Below, one piece after another: positions 57,804 to 64,000 of a DNA stretch of 64,000 bases. Origin of the DNA: Paraburkholderia sp. BL21I4N1 (GTDB taxonomy: Bacteria; Pseudomonadota; Gammaproteobacteria; Burkholderiales; Burkholderiaceae); assembly GCF_002973525.1 (NCBI RefSeq), contig NZ_PVEN01000010.1, positions 62,001 through 126,000 of the forward strand. Direction: 5' to 3'. Positions within the stretch are counted from its first letter, which is position 1. Every line of letters starts with the position of its first letter. The position numbers were made by a program, and so were the translations under genes. Under the pieces are notes generated by a model, which saw nothing but the letters and a program-made list of their open reading frames with translations, did no database searches and had not been told where the DNA came from.

Positions 57804-60440
57804 ATGCAGTCATGCCCCTCGCGGCGTGAGTCCGAGGCTGCGCCGTCCAACGGCGGGCAGCTTGCGATTCACGCCGTCTTTCATTTTTCCGCGCTTCGTG
57901 ACGGACCCCACACCCGCCGCGGCCATGGCGTCCGCGCGTGGTTTAACGCATGGGTGGCCGCGTTCTGCGCCGTGCTGATCCTGTGCGCCGGAATGCTGCC
58001 CGCGAACGCCTGGGCCGCCGGCGCCGTGACCAGTACGCCGGTCATTCCCGCGTTGCAGAGCCTGATCAACAGCGCGACGGCCAACCCTCCCGCCGCGGCT
58101 TCGGGCGCTTCGGCGGCGGATGCCGCGTCCGCGCCGACCGCGGCAAGCCAGGCGGAACTGACGCGCTCGCTCGACAGCGTGATCGCCACGCTCGACAACG
58201 ACCGCCAGCGCACCGCGCTCGTCACCCAGCTCAAGAAGCTGCGCGCCGTCTCGCAGAACGTCGCGCCGCCCGCACCGGTTCAACCGAGTCCCGGCTTGCT
58301 CGGCGCGATCGCGTCGGGCATTGCATCGTTCGAAACCGACGTGCATCAGGGCCGCACGCCGGTGCGTTATTGGGGCGGCCGCTTCAACGCGGCCGGCAAC
58401 GAGCTGTACACGATCGTCTCGGGCCAGGGCCAGGAAAGCTTCGGCCGTATTCTGTTCTCGATGATCGCAATGCTGGCCGGCTGGGGCGCCTGTGCCGGCG
58501 CGCTGGTCTATGTGCAGCATCGGCTGTACCGGCGTTTCGGCATTCTCATGGGACTCAACCCGAATCCCACCACGGGCGAGTTGCTGATCTTCGCGCTGCG
58601 CCGCGTCGGGCCGTGGATCGTCGCGTTTCTCGCCGCGCTGCTGTTCGTCCGCGCGATGCCCGACGCGCTCGGTCGCACGCTCGGCATGGTGGTTGCGTAC
58701 GCGATCGTCGCGGGCGCGGTGTTTTCGGCAATCTGCCTGATTATGTTTTCGCTGTTCGGCTCGGGGCATCGGCGGGTCGCGGTGCGGCTGCTGATCGATC
58801 ACGCGCGGCGCGTGCTGTTCCTGGTCGGCGTGTGCGGAGCGCTCGGCGATGCGGCCGTCAATTACGACGTCGCGCATCAGCTCGGCTCGAATCTCGCCGC
58901 GTTGATTTCGACGGCGGCCAATATGACGGCCGCGATTCTCACCGGTTATTTCGCGCTGGCGTTCCGCCGGCCGGTCGCGCACCTGATCCGCAACCGGCCC
59001 TATCAGCAGCGCACCGACCACAAGGCCGCGACCGATGCCTTCGACGTGCTCGCCGCGCTCTGGCACGTGCCGGTGCTGGTGCTGGCCACGGCGTCGGTGG
59101 TGGCCACGCTCGGCGGATCGGGGTCCAGCGAGAACGTGCTGCAGATTTCGGTGGTAACCGCGCTGCTGCTGGTGCTGGCGTTTTTCCTCTCGGCCATCGT
59201 GCTGCGCATGACGCGTCCGCGTAGCGCGCGCGCTCGTCGGCGTTCGCCGTATCTGACGCGTCTGCTGCGGTTTTGCGGCACGTTGCTGACACTCTTCATC
59301 TGGCTGTTTTTCTTTGAACTCGCGGCGCGTTTGTGGGGCGTGTCGCTCGCGGAAGTGATCGAGGAAAACGTCGCCGCGCGCGGCATCGCGCATGCGGTGA
59401 CGGCGATCATCGCCACGGTGTTCATCGCGTGGTTGCTGTGGATTCTGGTGGATACGGCGATTACCGAGGCGCTCAGTCCCGGCGGTTCGCGCAACAAGGG
59501 GCGCGGTCCCAGCATGCGCGCCCGCACGATGCTGCCGCTCGTGCGCAATGTGCTGCTGGTGTCGATCATGACGGTCGCCGGCATCGTCACGGCGGCCAAC
59601 CTCGGGATCAACGTCACGCCATTGCTGGCGGGCGCCGGGGTGATCGGTCTCGCGATCGGGTTCGGCGCGCAGTCGCTCGTGACCGATCTGATTACAGGGC
59701 TGTTCATCATCATCGAAGATACGATTTCGGTCGGCGACTGGATCGACGTGGACGGCGGTCACGCGGGCACCGTCGAGCATCTGTCGATCCGGACCGTGCG
59801 CTTGCGTGACGGGCAGGGGGCGATCCACGCGATTCCGTTCTCGCAGATCAAGATCGTCAAGAACCTGTCGCGCGATTTTGCGTACGCGGTGTTCGAGGTG
59901 CGTATGTCCTTCTCCACCGACGTCGATCAGATCACGCAATTGATCCGCGAGGTCGGCGCCGATCTGATGGCCGATTTCCGTTACCGTCGCGAGATGCTCG
60001 GCCCGATCGAGGTGTGGGGACTCGACCGTTTCGATCCGAACTGGATGGTCGTGAAAGGACAGATCAAGACGCGGCCGCTGCAGCAATGGAGCGTCGCGCG
60101 TGCGTTCAATCTGCGGCTCAAACGCAAGATGGACGAAGCCGGTATTGAGATTCCGGTGCCGCAGATGCGGGTCTATACGTCGTCGAAGGATAGCGAAGGG
60201 CAGCCTTTGCAGGACGACGAGATGTCTGGTTTCGTGCCACATGGACACGGGCATGGGCATGCGGAGACCGGTTCGGGTTTGGCTTCGGCTTCAGGTTCGG
60301 CGGCGCGGGGTGTGCATGCGCCGTTGGCAGTGGCACGCGACGTGTCGCACGAACCGCGTCCGGCACCGCCGCCGACCGGACAGACCGCGCCGATCCCGCC
60401 GCAGATTCCTACGGCCGGCGAAGGGGACGGGAAGAGTTGA
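57804..60440 (+). CDS. Large MscS-family mechanosensitive channel
   Basis: An 878-residue channel protein. The N-terminal 70 residues include a late signal-like segment (WVAAFCAVLILCAGMLPANA, about 49-68), preceded by an arginine-rich stretch. A periplasmic Ala/Pro-rich part follows (about 70-190). About ten membrane helices precede the MscS core: VIGLAIGFGAQSLVTDLITG and FIIIEDTISVGDWIDVDGGH near 615-650. The beta domain and C-terminal alpha-beta domain follow. The end carries a histidine repeat (HGHGHGHAE) and a Pro-rich tail. The size resembles YbiO. It releases solutes on osmotic downshock. Confidence 0.88.
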   Translation: MQSCPSRRESEAAPSNGGQLAIHAVFHFSALRDGPHTRRGHGVRAWFNAWVAAFCAVLILCAGMLPANAWAAGAVTSTPVIPALQSLINSATANPPAAASGASAADAASAPTAASQAELTRSLDSVIATLDNDRQRTALVTQLKKLRAVSQNVAPPAPVQPSPGLLGAIASGIASFETDVHQGRTPVRYWGGRFNAAGNELYTIVSGQGQESFGRILFSMIAMLAGWGACAGALVYVQHRLYRRFGILMGLNPNPTTGELLIFALRRVGPWIVAFLAALLFVRAMPDALGRTLGMVVAYAIVAGAVFSAICLIMFSLFGSGHRRVAVRLLIDHARRVLFLVGVCGALGDAAVNYDVAHQLGSNLAALISTAANMTAAILTGYFALAFRRPVAHLIRNRPYQQRTDHKAATDAFDVLAALWHVPVLVLATASVVATLGGSGSSENVLQISVVTALLLVLAFFLSAIVLRMTRPRSARARRRSPYLTRLLRFCGTLLTLFIWLFFFELAARLWGVSLAEVIEENVAARGIAHAVTAIIATVFIAWLLWILVDTAITEALSPGGSRNKGRGPSMRARTMLPLVRNVLLVSIMTVAGIVTAANLGINVTPLLAGAGVIGLAIGFGAQSLVTDLITGLFIIIEDTISVGDWIDVDGGHAGTVEHLSIRTVRLRDGQGAIHAIPFSQIKIVKNLSRDFAYAVFEVRMSFSTDVDQITQLIREVGADLMADFRYRREMLGPIEVWGLDRFDPNWMVVKGQIKTRPLQQWSVARAFNLRLKRKMDEAGIEIPVPQMRVYTSSKDSEGQPLQDDEMSGFVPHGHGHGHAETGSGLASASGSAARGVHAPLAVARDVSHEPRPAPPPTGQTAPIPPQIPTAGEGDGKS

Positions 60441-60510
60441 GAGAGCTTGTCGTCGCGGCTTGGACCAACGGTCTGTGTTGCTTGCCGCCGGGGACGTATT
60501 TGACGGCCTG

Positions 60511-60527
60511 ACGCGTTAGCGTTTTTT
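60511..60527 (+). terminator. Weak terminator after the MscS-type gene
   Basis: ACGC-GTTA-GCGT followed by TTTTT. The stem is only four pairs, so its strength is doubtful. Confidence 0.35.
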
Positions 60528-60595
60528 GCCGCAGTGAACGTGTCACGCTGGGGCGAGGTCGGGTCGGAACATACGTTTGAAGATCGATCGATCGA

Positions 60596-61162
60596 TCAGG
60601 CCAGCGCCGTTGCCTCGGCCGTGCGGACGATGTCATTCACGTGCGTCGAAATCTGCGCGCCTGCGACGCCGTACACATGCAGCGAGATCGCCGGCGCGTC
60701 GCTGCGATTACCCAACTGATGAATCCCGCCGCGACCGCCGCGCACAAGCGACACCGCGCCATGCTTGCGCGCTTGTGTGCGCGTCGCGCTGGCGCAATGC
60801 TGTGCGCCGTTCCATTCAAATACCGTTTCGCTCAACGTACCGTCCAGCACCGCATAGCCGCACCACGTGTGATGCGCGTGGACGGGGCTTGCCTGGTTCG
60901 GCAGCCACACCAGCGCGGCGATTGCATAGCGGCCGTGCGGATCGGCGGCCAGCAGATGACGGCGGTAGTTTTCCGCCGCGCCTTCGCGTTGCGCGGAGGT
61001 CAGCAAGTCGGGATGCGCGGCGGCGTCGGCAAGCGCAATGCGCATGCTGCGCGCGAAGAAGGTGGAGGCCGACGGCTCGGGGAATGCCGAGCAGGCCTCG
61101 AAGATCGCGTCGAGCGCGTCGCACAGATGGGCGAGGGGGGCGGTACGAAGGGCTTGGCTCAT
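60596..61162 (-). CDS. Cysteine dioxygenase-type thiol dioxygenase (second copy)
   Basis: A 188-residue iron cupin from ATG 61162 (MSQALRTAPLAHLCDALDAI). Iron ligands are the HAH in NQASPVHAHHTWCGYAV near residues 85-87 and the His of GGIHQLGN near 140. The SLHVYG strand carries the active-site tyrosine. It is a distant paralogue of 1306-1914. It is divergent from an Lrp/AsnC regulator with about 140 bases between; an amino-acid-type thiol such as cysteine is therefore a likely substrate and inducer. A GATC tetranucleotide repeated four times (60582-60597) overlaps its end. Confidence 0.83.
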   Translation of the reverse strand: MSQALRTAPLAHLCDALDAIFEACSAFPEPSASTFFARSMRIALADAAAHPDLLTSAQREGAAENYRRHLLAADPHGRYAIAALVWLPNQASPVHAHHTWCGYAVLDGTLSETVFEWNGAQHCASATRTQARKHGAVSLVRGGRGGIHQLGNRSDAPAISLHVYGVAGAQISTHVNDIVRTAEATALA

Positions 61163-61299
61163 GATCGTTGCGCAGCCGGGCGGCGGCTGTCTGGGCGTTA
61201 TTTTCGATAGCGACATTTATACCCGTTTGCTCGGAGAAAGAGTTTCCATATAATTCCCCTCGGAGTCTCAAAAGTAGAATAATTTCCTATGGGGGTGCC

Positions 61300-61770
61300 A
61301 TGATGGGAATGGATATCATCGACCGGAAGCTGTTGGAGCTGTTGCAGGAGGATGCGACGATGCCGATCGCCGAGTTGGCGCAGCGCGTGAATCTGTCGCA
61401 AACGCCTTGCTGGAAGCGGCTGCAGCGCCTGAAAGAGGCCGGCGTGATTCGCGCGCAGGTGGCGTTATGCGACGCGCGCAAGCTCGGGGTGGGCACGACG
61501 GTGTTCGTCGCGGTGCGCACGAATCAGCATACGGAGGAGTGGGCGCAGACCTTCACGCGCGCGGTGCAGCAGATACCGGAGGTGGTGGAGGTGTATCGGA
61601 TGAGCGGGGAAACCGATTATCTGCTGCGGGTCGTGGTGTCGGATATCGATGACTATGACCGGGTTTATAAACTTCTTATTGCCGCCGTGCCGCTTTATGA
61701 CGTGAGTTCCAGTTTTGCCATGGAGCAGATCAAGTATTCGACGGCGTTGCCGGTGAGGTATACGGCGTAG
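61300..61770 (+). CDS. Lrp/AsnC-family transcriptional regulator
   Basis: A 156-residue regulator. ATG 61300 with GGGGGTG upstream is chosen; 61303 and 61309 are close alternatives, and the last gives the usual MDIIDRKLLELLQ. The helix-turn-helix is IAELAQRVNLSQTPCWKRLQ (residues about 22-41). The RAM ligand-binding domain follows (about 70-145), with VVEVYRMSGETDYLLRVVVS containing the effector-loop glycine. It very likely controls the divergent dioxygenase gene. Confidence 0.9.
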   Translation: MMGMDIIDRKLLELLQEDATMPIAELAQRVNLSQTPCWKRLQRLKEAGVIRAQVALCDARKLGVGTTVFVAVRTNQHTEEWAQTFTRAVQQIPEVVEVYRMSGETDYLLRVVVSDIDDYDRVYKLLIAAVPLYDVSSSFAMEQIKYSTALPVRYTA

Positions 61771-62442
61771 AGCCGATCTGGTGGGAAACGCCTTCTGGCG
61801 GATTTTTCGCACTGGACGCTTTTCTCTGTGCGGTGTCGGGTACCCCCGTATTTCTCATCGTTTTCGCGGTACCAAGGTCCGAAACGGCGCTCTTACGCTG
61901 TTCTATCTTGATCCGACCTACTGGGGGGCGGAATGCCATGGCGTGCTGTTTCCCAGGTCCGAATATACGGAAGTGGCGACCTCGTTATACATTCTAAATG
62001 TAAATAAATTGTAAGAATAATGATTGCCCGGGTATTCGGCGGCCATTTGAAGGATTTCGTATCGAAACCGTGGATATCCGATATACGGTCGGAAGTGACG
62101 CCTAGGAAGCTGTGCGCGAGGCGGCGATTATTTTCAGTTAGGACGAAGCTGCACAACCGGTCGGATTATTCGGATTATCTTGGCGGGAAGCTTACGGCGA
62201 CGCCGTCTGCGCCGGCTCGCCAGCGACGTGGCTGTGCGGCACATGCCGCGGACAGTCGGCGCGGAAATTAGTTGTATCAGCCTACGCCCGGCGCCTGATT
62301 TTGCCCGGCTATTCGATTCGTCGCGCATATAAAGATGCCGGATTTCATCCGTTTGACATTTCCATGGAGTTGACGCATTTGTTCGCGGACAATTGATCTG
62401 TAGAATCGCGAGATTCGGGTTGAGAATTGAGTCGGGGGCGGT
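61771..62442. other. Long AT-richer intergenic region before the second vgrG
   Basis: 672 bases with no supported gene. Base composition drops in GC compared with both sides, especially near 61960-62160. Short open frames lack motifs. This resembles the region before the first vgrG (24114-24340) in composition and may mark the edge of a second T6SS module. Confidence 0.4.
62379..62406 (+). promoter_or_regulatory. Candidate sigma-70 promoter of the second vgrG
   Basis: TTGTTC (62379-62384), 16 bases, TAGAAT (62401-62406), about 37 bases before the vgrG ATG. The -10 is good, the -35 fair. Confidence 0.45.
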
Positions 62443-64000
62443 ATGGATACCCAGAACATAATCGGGGCGATAAGGGGTGGTCTGTCGCAGCAGGACCGCC
62501 TTATTAAACTCGACACTCCAGCAGGCAATAATGTCTTGCTTCCACAGCGGGCGATCGGGCGCTCGCGGATCGGGCGCGATTTCACGTGGACCGTCGACGT
62601 CGTTTCTACGTCCGGCGATGTCGCGCTAAAGACGCTGATCGCCCAGCCGGTGACGCTATGGATCCAGCAATCGGACCGTTCCTATCACCCGCATCACGGT
62701 TATGTACACACGGCCCGGCGCCTTGGCGCGGACGGTGGGCTGACTTCGTACCAGCTAGGCTACGCGTCGTGGATGCATTTCCTTCGCTTTCGCCGCGACC
62801 AGAAGTACTGGCAGGACACGGCGGCCGACGAGATCATCTCGGACGTCTTCAACCAGCACCCGCAGGCGCAGGGCATGTTCCGCTTCGCACTCTCCCAGCC
62901 GCTGCCGACCCGCTCGTACTGCCGCCAGGAAGAGACCGACTGGAATTTCGTGCACCGGTTGATGGAGTCCGAAGGTTTGTACGGATTCTGGCAACAGGCT
63001 GACGACGGCAAGTCGCACACGCTGGTGATTACCGATCGCCTTGAGACGCTCGTGCCGATGTCACCGGAGCAGGTGAATTTCTATCGTGCGGGAACGGGCA
63101 GCGAAACGGATGCGCTGGTGCAGTGGTCGGGCACGCGCACGCTGCAATCGGCATTACTGTCGACACGCACCTTCGACTATAAAAATCCGTCGACGCCGTT
63201 CAATCCGAAGGCGACCAGTGTGCCCACCATAGCGAACCAGGGTTCGCTGCCGTCCCAGATGGAGGTGTATGAATACACGGGCGGCTATACCTATCTGGAG
63301 CAGACGCGCGGCGACCATCTTTCAAAGATCCGCATGGAGGAATGGGAGTCGCGGGCCAAACGCTTTCACGGTGAGGGCGGGTTGCGCGCGATCGACGCTG
63401 GCGTGCGGTTCACCATTGCCGGGCACCCGGAGCATGATCAGGATCCGGCGGGGCAGCGCGAATTCGCGGCAATCGCGGTCGAGTGGACGATCGGCAACAA
63501 CCTGCCGCTGTCCGGGCACGAAGTCAACTTTCCGCACAGCCTGCAGAGCGAACTTGCACGGGCACAGGCGGCCGATTCGGGTGACACGTTCAGCGTGTCT
63601 CACGCCGACGGATCGACGGGTTTTTATCACGTCGAGGTCGAGGCGCAACGCACCGCCGTGCCTTATCGCAGTCCATTCGAACACCACAAGCCGGACGCGA
63701 AGCTGGAGACCGCAATCGTGGTCGGCCCGAACGGGGCCGAAGCGTATACCGACGAACTGAACCGGATCAAGGTGATGTTCGTCTGGGACCGGATCAATCA
63801 GGGCGATGAGCGTGCGTCATGCTGGGTGCGCGTGGTGCAGTCGGATACGGGTGATGGCTACGGCTCGGTGCACACGCCGCGGGCAGGAGAGGAGTTGCTG
63901 ATCGGCTACGTCGGCAATGATATCGATCGGCCAATCGCCTTGCATCGCGTCTACAACGGCGAGGCGAAACCGCAGTGGCATTCGAACGGTTTGCTGTCAG
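62443..64000 (+). CDS. vgrG: Type VI secretion tip protein VgrG (partial, runs off the window)
   Basis: An open frame from ATG 62443 without a stop to the window end (519 codons). The start reads MDTQNIIGAIRGGLSQQDRL. It aligns with the VgrG at 21444-24113 throughout: LIAQPVTLWIQQSDRSYHPH, GYVHTARRLGADGGLTSYQL, ETDWNFVHRLMESEGLYGF, and the OB-fold RIKVMFVWDRINQGDERASC. The gp27-like part and the start of the gp5-like part are present; the DUF2345 part and any effector genes lie beyond the edge. GGGGGCGG precedes the start. Confidence 0.93.
   Translation, partial: MDTQNIIGAIRGGLSQQDRLIKLDTPAGNNVLLPQRAIGRSRIGRDFTWTVDVVSTSGDVALKTLIAQPVTLWIQQSDRSYHPHHGYVHTARRLGADGGLTSYQLGYASWMHFLRFRRDQKYWQDTAADEIISDVFNQHPQAQGMFRFALSQPLPTRSYCRQEETDWNFVHRLMESEGLYGFWQQADDGKSHTLVITDRLETLVPMSPEQVNFYRAGTGSETDALVQWSGTRTLQSALLSTRTFDYKNPSTPFNPKATSVPTIANQGSLPSQMEVYEYTGGYTYLEQTRGDHLSKIRMEEWESRAKRFHGEGGLRAIDAGVRFTIAGHPEHDQDPAGQREFAAIAVEWTIGNNLPLSGHEVNFPHSLQSELARAQAADSGDTFSVSHADGSTGFYHVEVEAQRTAVPYRSPFEHHKPDAKLETAIVVGPNGAEAYTDELNRIKVMFVWDRINQGDERASCWVRVVQSDTGDGYGSVHTPRAGEELLIGYVGNDIDRPIALHRVYNGEAKPQWHSNGLLS

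Noticed and set aside
57810..60260. Minus-strand open frame of 816 codons opposite the MscS-type gene
   Set aside because: Shadow of a well-supported membrane channel; the product is Arg/His-rich and has no membrane segments.
60582..60597. GATC repeated four times
   Set aside because: Too short to be a phase-variable tract of note, and located at the end of a gene rather than in a promoter.

Overview
The window is high-GC DNA with the gene content and codon habits of a Burkholderiaceae chromosome, most likely Paraburkholderia. The reasons are the split arginine N-succinyltransferase (aruF/aruG) inside a complete AST operon, a MdtABC/MuxABC-type RND pump, T6SS vgrG modules, two yybP-ykoY riboswitches and a Burkholderia-like intergenic repeat family. 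No rRNA, tRNA, CRISPR array, transposase or phage integrase was recognised.

Layout. 1-5.6 kb: organosulfur block (two SsuA-like binding proteins, a cysteine-dioxygenase-type cupin, a four-domain rhodanese and a divergent LysR regulator). 5.7-7.7 kb: a candidate structured RNA ending in a strong terminator, a BamE-like lipoprotein and a patatin-like lipase. 8.0-18.8 kb: arginine uptake and catabolism, i.e. an Aot/His-type ABC transporter, an ArgR-type GATase1/AraC regulator and astC-aruF-aruG-astD-astB-astE. 18.9-24.1 kb: a minus-strand T6SS module (vgrG, unknown effector candidate, beta-propeller protein, PAAR) lying between astE and the basic-amino-acid binding-protein gene at 24.7 kb. 25.6-33.2 kb: acetoacetate decarboxylase and four HDOD or EAL signalling proteins. 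33.5-37 kb: an exported peroxiredoxin, a small membrane protein and a 1.5-kb cassette flanked by ~370-bp inverted repeats. 37-44.9 kb: RND pump. 45-47.6 kb: IclR regulator, sRNA candidate, DUF1571-like exported protein. 47.7-52.1 kb: ion homeostasis, with MntP, a CDF exporter and a TMEM165/GDT1 exporter under two Mn-sensing riboswitches, CrcB under a fluoride riboswitch, and AmtB behind a sigma-54-type promoter. 52.5-61.8 kb: orphan histidine kinase, DJ-1/PfpI protein, a lipoprotein, an Rrf2/NAD(P)-oxidoreductase pair sharing a palindromic operator, a large MscS channel, and a thiol-dioxygenase/Lrp divergent pair. 62.4-64 kb: the start of a second vgrG, cut by the window edge.

How the parts work together. 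The AST block is a self-contained pathway: import of arginine/ornithine, sensing by the regulator, and conversion to glutamate, succinate and ammonia. The 47.7-52 kb block is a metal and anion detoxification cluster controlled mainly by RNA sensors. The most promising undescribed items are the T6SS effector/propeller pair, the structured RNA at 5.74-5.98 kb, the inverted-repeat-flanked cassette and the alternating active/inactive rhodanese.
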